Origin: Chelatococcus sambhunathii
GTDB lineage: Bacteria; Pseudomonadota; Alphaproteobacteria; Rhizobiales; Beijerinckiaceae
Direction of reading: 5' to 3'
Assembly (NCBI RefSeq): GCF_001418005.1
Contig: NZ_LIOL01000003.1
Coordinates: forward strand, 372,001 to 436,000
DNA length: 64,000 nt
Positions 60,416 through 64,000 of the stretch are shown piece by piece; position 1 is the stretch's first letter; each line of letters opens with the position of its first letter. The notes under the pieces were generated by a model that saw only the letters and a list, made by a program, of their open reading frames with translations, had not been told where the DNA came from and did not search any database. Position numbers and translations under genes: made by a program.

Positions 60416-61879
60416 TCAGGCAAGGCCGCCCATGTGGAAGGCCTTGACCTCAAGATATTCCTCGATGCCGAGCTGCGAGCCCTCGCGGCCGAGGCCGGAC
60501 TGCTTGACGCCGCCGAAGGGCGCGACCTCCATCGAGATGGCGCCGGTGTTGAGCCCCACCATGCCGAATTCGAGCGCCTCGCCGACGCGCCAGGAGCGCC
60601 GCAGGTCCTGCGTGAAGAAATAGGCCGCGAGCCCGAAGGGCGTTCCGTTGGCGATCCCGATCGCCTCCTCCTCGTGGCGGAAGCGGAAGAGCGGCGCCAC
60701 CGGCCCGAAGGTCTCCTCGCTCGCGAGCAGCATATCGGTGCTGGCGTCGCCGAGCACGGTCGGGGACGCGTATTGCGGCCCGTCCGGCACCTCGGCGGCG
60801 CTCGCGAGCCGCCGGGCGCCCTTGGCGAGCGCGTCCGCGACGTGGCGCTCGATCTTCTCGATCGCGGCGGCATTGATCATCGGGCCGATGGCGACGCCCT
60901 CCTGCGTGCCGGGGCCGACCTTCATCGCCGCGACCTTGGCCGACAGCTTCTCGGCGAACCGGTCGTAGATGCCGTCCTGCACGAGGATGCGGTTGGCGCA
61001 GACGCAGGTCTGGCCGCCGTTGCGGAACTTCGAGGCGAGGACGCCCTCGATGGCGAGGTCGAGATCGGCATCGTCGAAGACGATGAAGGGCGCATTGCCG
61101 CCGAGCTCCAGGCTGAGCCGCTTGATGCTGTCGGCCGCCTGGCGCATGAGCAGGGCGCCGACGCGCGTCGAGCCGGTGAAGGAGAGCTTGCGCACCGCGG
61201 GGTTGCCGGTCAGTTCCGCCCCGATCGGCGTCGGCATGCCGGTGACGATGTTGATCACGCCCGCCGGAATGCCCGCGCGCTCGGCGAGCACGCCGAGCGC
61301 CAGCGCCGAGAAGGGGGTCAGCTCCGAGGGCTTGATGACCACCGTGCAGCCGGCGGCGAGCGCCGGGGCGACCTTGCGGGTGATCATTGCATTGGGGAAG
61401 TTCCAGGGCGTGACGATGCCGCAGACGCCCACCGGCTGCTTGAGCACCACGATGCGCCGGTCCGCCGTCGGGGCAGGGATCGTCGTGCCGTAGATGCGGC
61501 GCGCCTCCTCGGCGAACCATTTGACGAAGGAGGCGCCGTAGCGGATCTCGCCCCGCGCTTCGGCAAGAGGCTTACCCTGCTCGCGCGTCAGGATCAGCGC
61601 GAGGTCCTCCAGATGCTCCAGCATCAGCGCGTGCCACGCCTCCAGCAGCGCGGCGCGCTCGGCGGGCGTCCTGGCACGCCAGGGCTCGAAGGCGGCGGCC
61701 GCCGCCTCGATCGCGGCGCGGGTCTCCTCGGCGCCGGCATCGGGCACCGTGCCGAGCACCGACTGCGTGGCCGGGTCGATCACATCGAGCGTCCGGCCGG
61801 CGGAGGCTCCGCTCCAGCGGCCCCCGACGAGGCAGGCCTCCCGGACGAGGCCGGGATCGCGAAGGCCTTCGATGGTCAT
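60416..61879 (-). CDS. NAD(P)-dependent succinate-semialdehyde dehydrogenase
   Basis: A 487-residue aldehyde dehydrogenase of the GabD group: TPWNFP, LELGGNAPFIVFDDAD and the catalytic GGQTCVCANR. RBS AGGAGACG precedes ATG 61879. It is the closest paralogue in this window to the dehydrogenase at 26324-27811, but the neighbours differ. Here it can take the semialdehyde from the class III transaminase or FAD oxidase. The gene upstream ends 16 bases before it, so the three-gene unit with 61895-62938 and 62951 onwards is one operon. Confidence 0.91.
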   Translation of the reverse strand: MTIEGLRDPGLVREACLVGGRWSGASAGRTLDVIDPATQSVLGTVPDAGAEETRAAIEAAAAAFEPWRARTPAERAALLEAWHALMLEHLEDLALILTREQGKPLAEARGEIRYGASFVKWFAEEARRIYGTTIPAPTADRRIVVLKQPVGVCGIVTPWNFPNAMITRKVAPALAAGCTVVIKPSELTPFSALALGVLAERAGIPAGVINIVTGMPTPIGAELTGNPAVRKLSFTGSTRVGALLMRQAADSIKRLSLELGGNAPFIVFDDADLDLAIEGVLASKFRNGGQTCVCANRILVQDGIYDRFAEKLSAKVAAMKVGPGTQEGVAIGPMINAAAIEKIERHVADALAKGARRLASAAEVPDGPQYASPTVLGDASTDMLLASEETFGPVAPLFRFRHEEEAIGIANGTPFGLAAYFFTQDLRRSWRVGEALEFGMVGLNTGAISMEVAPFGGVKQSGLGREGSQLGIEEYLEVKAFHMGGLA

Positions 61880-61894
61880 GTCGTTCGTCTCCTG

Positions 61895-62938
61895 TCAGGC
61901 GAGTGCCGCGAGCACGGCGGCGGTGATCTCGGTGGTGCGGTGCTTGCCGGGCTCTGTGCCGATGCCGCGTGCGGTCGCAGCTTCGATGGCGGCCATGACG
62001 GCCGCCGCTGCGGACGGCTCGCCCAGATGCTCCAGCATCATCGCCCCGGACCAGATCGCCGCGATCGGATTGGCGATGCCGAGATGGGCGATGTCCGGCG
62101 CCGAGCCGTGCACCGGCTCGAACATCGACGGGGCGGTGCGGTCCGGATTGATGTTGGCCGAGGCGGCGAAGCCGAGCCCGCCCTGGATGGCGGCGCCGAG
62201 ATCGGTCAGGATGTCGCCGAACAGGTTGGAAGCGACGACGACGTCGAGGCTCTCCGGCGCCATCACCATCCGCGCCGCCATCGCGTCGATGTGGTAGTTC
62301 GTGACCGTGACGTCCGGATAGTCGGCGGCGAGCCGCGTCGTGACCTCGTCCCAGAACACCATGGAATGCTTCTGGGCATTCGATTTGGTCACCGAGGCAA
62401 GCTTGCCCCGCCGCCGGCGCGCCTCTTCGAAGCCGAAGCGCAGGATGCGCTCCACCCCCTTGCGCGTGAAGATCGACGTCTCCACCGCGACCTCGTCGTC
62501 CGTGCCGTTGTGGACGCGGCCGCCGGCCCCGGAATACTCGCCCTCGGTGTTCTCGCGGATACAGAGGATGTCGAAGGCGCCTGCGCGCAGCGGCCCCTCG
62601 ACGCCCGGCAGCAGGCGGTGCGGCCGGATATTGGCATATTGCACGAAGGCCTTGCGGATCGGCAGCAGCAGCCCGTGCAGCGAGACCGCATCGGGCACGC
62701 GCGCCGGCCAGCCGACCGCGCCGAGCAGGATGGCGTCGAAGCTGCGCAGGGTCTCGATGCCATCCGCCGGCATCATCTTGCCCGTCCGCTCGTAGAAGTC
62801 GCAGGACCAGGGAAAGGTCGTGCCTTCAAGGGAAAAACCGGCGCCGCGCGCCGCCTTGCCCAGCACCTCCCAGGCGGCTTCGGTGACGGGCACACCGATG
62901 CCATCACCCGGAATGAGGGCGATCTTGTAGGATTTCAC
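61895..62938 (-). CDS. Tartrate/D-malate-type decarboxylating dehydrogenase
   Basis: A 347-residue enzyme of the isocitrate/isopropylmalate dehydrogenase family, starting with GTG at 62938 (strong GAGGAGG upstream). It shows IALIPGDGIGVPVT, CIRENTEGEYSGAGGR, VTKSNAQKHSMVFW, the metal-binding SNLFGDILTDLGAA and EPVHGSAPDIA. The ENTEGEYSG phrasing points to the tartrate dehydrogenase/D-malate dehydrogenase (TtuC/DmlA) branch. It is placed between two aldehyde dehydrogenases, so its substrate may be a hydroxy-dicarboxylate formed in the same pathway. Confidence 0.9.
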   Translation of the reverse strand: MKSYKIALIPGDGIGVPVTEAAWEVLGKAARGAGFSLEGTTFPWSCDFYERTGKMMPADGIETLRSFDAILLGAVGWPARVPDAVSLHGLLLPIRKAFVQYANIRPHRLLPGVEGPLRAGAFDILCIRENTEGEYSGAGGRVHNGTDDEVAVETSIFTRKGVERILRFGFEEARRRRGKLASVTKSNAQKHSMVFWDEVTTRLAADYPDVTVTNYHIDAMAARMVMAPESLDVVVASNLFGDILTDLGAAIQGGLGFAASANINPDRTAPSMFEPVHGSAPDIAHLGIANPIAAIWSGAMMLEHLGEPSAAAAVMAAIEAATARGIGTEPGKHRTTEITAAVLAALA

Positions 62939-62950
62939 TGGTCTTCCTCC

Positions 62951-64000
62951 TCAGATGGCGATAAGGACGCTCTTCGACCTGCGGTTCGCGAGATAGGCCT
63001 CGCGGCCGAGGTCCTTGCCGAGCCCCGATTGCTTGTAGCCGCCGGTCGGCAGGATGTGGTCGCGCGAGCGGCCATAGCGGTTGATCCACACCGTGCCGGC
63101 CTCCAGCCGGCCGCTCAGGCGCAGCGCGCGCGACAGGTCCCGCGTATAGAGGCCGGCGCAGAGACCGTAGGTCGGATGATCGGCAAGCGCGAGCGCCTCC
63201 TCTTCCTCGCGGAAGGTTTGGACGGTGAGCACCGGCCCGAAGATTTCCTCCGCGACGGCCCGGGAGTTGGCGTCGACGCCGTCGATGAGGGTCGGGGCAT
63301 AGAAATAGCCCGGCCGGTCGAGGCACTCCCCGCCGAAGCGGCACTGGGCGCCCTGCGCGAGGGTGGCATCGACGATGCTCTTTATGCGGCCGAGCTGGCG
63401 CGCGGAGACGATCGGCGCATAGCCCGTGGCCTCGTCCCAGGTCGGGCCGGGCCGGATCGCCGCCATATGCTTGGTGATCAACCCGATGAGCTCATCCGCG
63501 ACGGTTGCCTCAACGATGAGCCGGGAGCCCGCGACGCAGACCTGGCCGGCATTGGCGAGGATGCTGCGGGCGATGGCGCCGGCGGCGAGCGCAAGGTCAG
63601 CGTCGGCGAAGACGAGCTGCGGGCTCTTGCCGCCGAGCTCCAGCGTCATCGGCTTGATGCCGGTGCGCGCGACATTCTCCATGATCGCCGCCCCGGCGCC
63701 CGTCGAGCCGGTGAAGCTGATCTTGGCGATGTCGGGATGGCTGGTGATCGCCGCGCCGGTGGTGCGCCCGTCGCCGAGCACGACGTTGATCAGCCCCGCC
63801 GGCAATCCCGCCCGCACCGACAGCTCGGCCATGAAAAGCGTGGCGAAGGGCGTCATCTCCGACGGCTTGAGCACCACGGCATTGCCGGCGGCGAGAGCTG
63901 GGCCGAGCTTCCAGGCGGCCATCGAGATCGGGAAGTTCCACGGCGTGATGGCGCCGATGACGCCATAGGGCTCCGTCGCGATCATGCCGACGCTGTCGGC
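62951..64000 (-). CDS. Aldehyde dehydrogenase, partial (cut by window end)
   Basis: The C-terminal 349 residues of an aldehyde dehydrogenase. NAD-binding [34 protein letters not shown] and the catalytic NAGQVCVAGSR are present, with the C-terminal TGGYKQSGLGKDLGREA. The cysteine context (QVCVAGSR) resembles gamma-aminobutyraldehyde/betaine-aldehyde dehydrogenases rather than GabD. The N-terminus lies beyond the window. It is the first visible gene of the operon with 61895-62938 and 60416-61879, with a 12-base gap. Confidence 0.92.
   Translation of the reverse strand, partial: ADSVGMIATEPYGVIGAITPWNFPISMAAWKLGPALAAGNAVVLKPSEMTPFATLFMAELSVRAGLPAGLINVVLGDGRTTGAAITSHPDIAKISFTGSTGAGAAIMENVARTGIKPMTLELGGKSPQLVFADADLALAAGAIARSILANAGQVCVAGSRLIVEATVADELIGLITKHMAAIRPGPTWDEATGYAPIVSARQLGRIKSIVDATLAQGAQCRFGGECLDRPGYFYAPTLIDGVDANSRAVAEEIFGPVLTVQTFREEEEALALADHPTYGLCAGLYTRDLSRALRLSGRLEAGTVWINRYGRSRDHILPTGGYKQSGLGKDLGREAYLANRRSKSVLIAI

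Noticed and set aside
1-64000. tRNA, rRNA, CRISPR arrays, insertion sequences, integrases and attachment sites
   Set aside because: I looked for cloverleaf ends, regular direct repeats and transposase or recombinase motifs and saw none. A covariance-model scan would be needed to exclude small RNAs.

Overview
This 64 kb window is GC-rich chromosomal DNA and looks like an alphaproteobacterium, most likely of the Rhizobiales (Hyphomicrobiales). The grounds are the many ABC uptake operons with ATGA-type overlaps, the carboxynorspermidine polyamine route, the AcoR-type sigma-54 acetoin cluster, palindromic intergenic repeats of a kind I associate with this order, and a gene set rich in amine, sugar-acid and aldehyde oxidation. 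I see no rRNA, tRNA, CRISPR array, transposase, phage gene or plasmid function, and the genus cannot be named from the sequence alone.

Layout. 1-3930 (minus): a four-gene ABC importer, cut by the window edge. 4358-14660 (plus): AcoR, a sigma-54 promoter, acoXABC (acetoin cleavage), an internally deleted short-chain dehydrogenase, a short AcoR-like regulator lacking the AAA+ domain, an AldB/AcoD-type aldehyde dehydrogenase, DUF779, and a frameshifted metallo-hydrolase remnant. 14684-17579: a leader with a short ORF, then carboxynorspermidine decarboxylase and carboxynorspermidine synthase (polyamine synthesis). 17741-18370: a TRIC/UPF0126 channel. 18393-22492 (minus): a complete Ugp-like ABC importer. 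22775-25192: an arsenic resistance operon, arsR-arsC(LMW-phosphatase type)-arsC(glutaredoxin type)-acr3. 25278-27811: a GH31 glycosidase remnant, a TauE/SafE exporter and a semialdehyde dehydrogenase, possibly the residue of a sulfoquinovose pathway. 27894-35444: a LacI-controlled 2-hydroxy-acid/DUF2264 cluster on the minus strand, divergent from an orphan Tat-exported binding protein. 35463-39061: an ABC exporter, a flavin reductase-like protein and a PAS-GGDEF protein. 39384-39867: two tiny unknown genes. 40066-42238: eutBC. 42205-43455: a class IV aminotransferase divergent from its probable MerR regulator. 43458-47474: a methyltransferase divergent from a siderophore/cobalamin-type ABC importer. 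47488-64000: an FAD amine/amino-acid oxidase divergent from an Lrp regulator, a dipeptide-type ABC importer, and a catabolic run of two HAD proteins, a class III transaminase, GNAT, a second FAD oxidase, an SSADH, a tartrate/D-malate-type dehydrogenase and another ALDH.

How it fits together. Acetoin cleavage and ethanolamine deamination both yield acetaldehyde, which the AldB/AcoD-type enzyme at 12221-13738 could oxidise. The last 16 kb reads as uptake, deamination or oxidation, and semialdehyde oxidation of an amino compound of unknown identity. Several segments show gene decay: the deleted SDR, the metallo-hydrolase, the GH31 tail and possibly the short ORF before nspC. The least characterised intact system is the LacI/DUF2264/2-hydroxy-acid cluster at 27894-35444.
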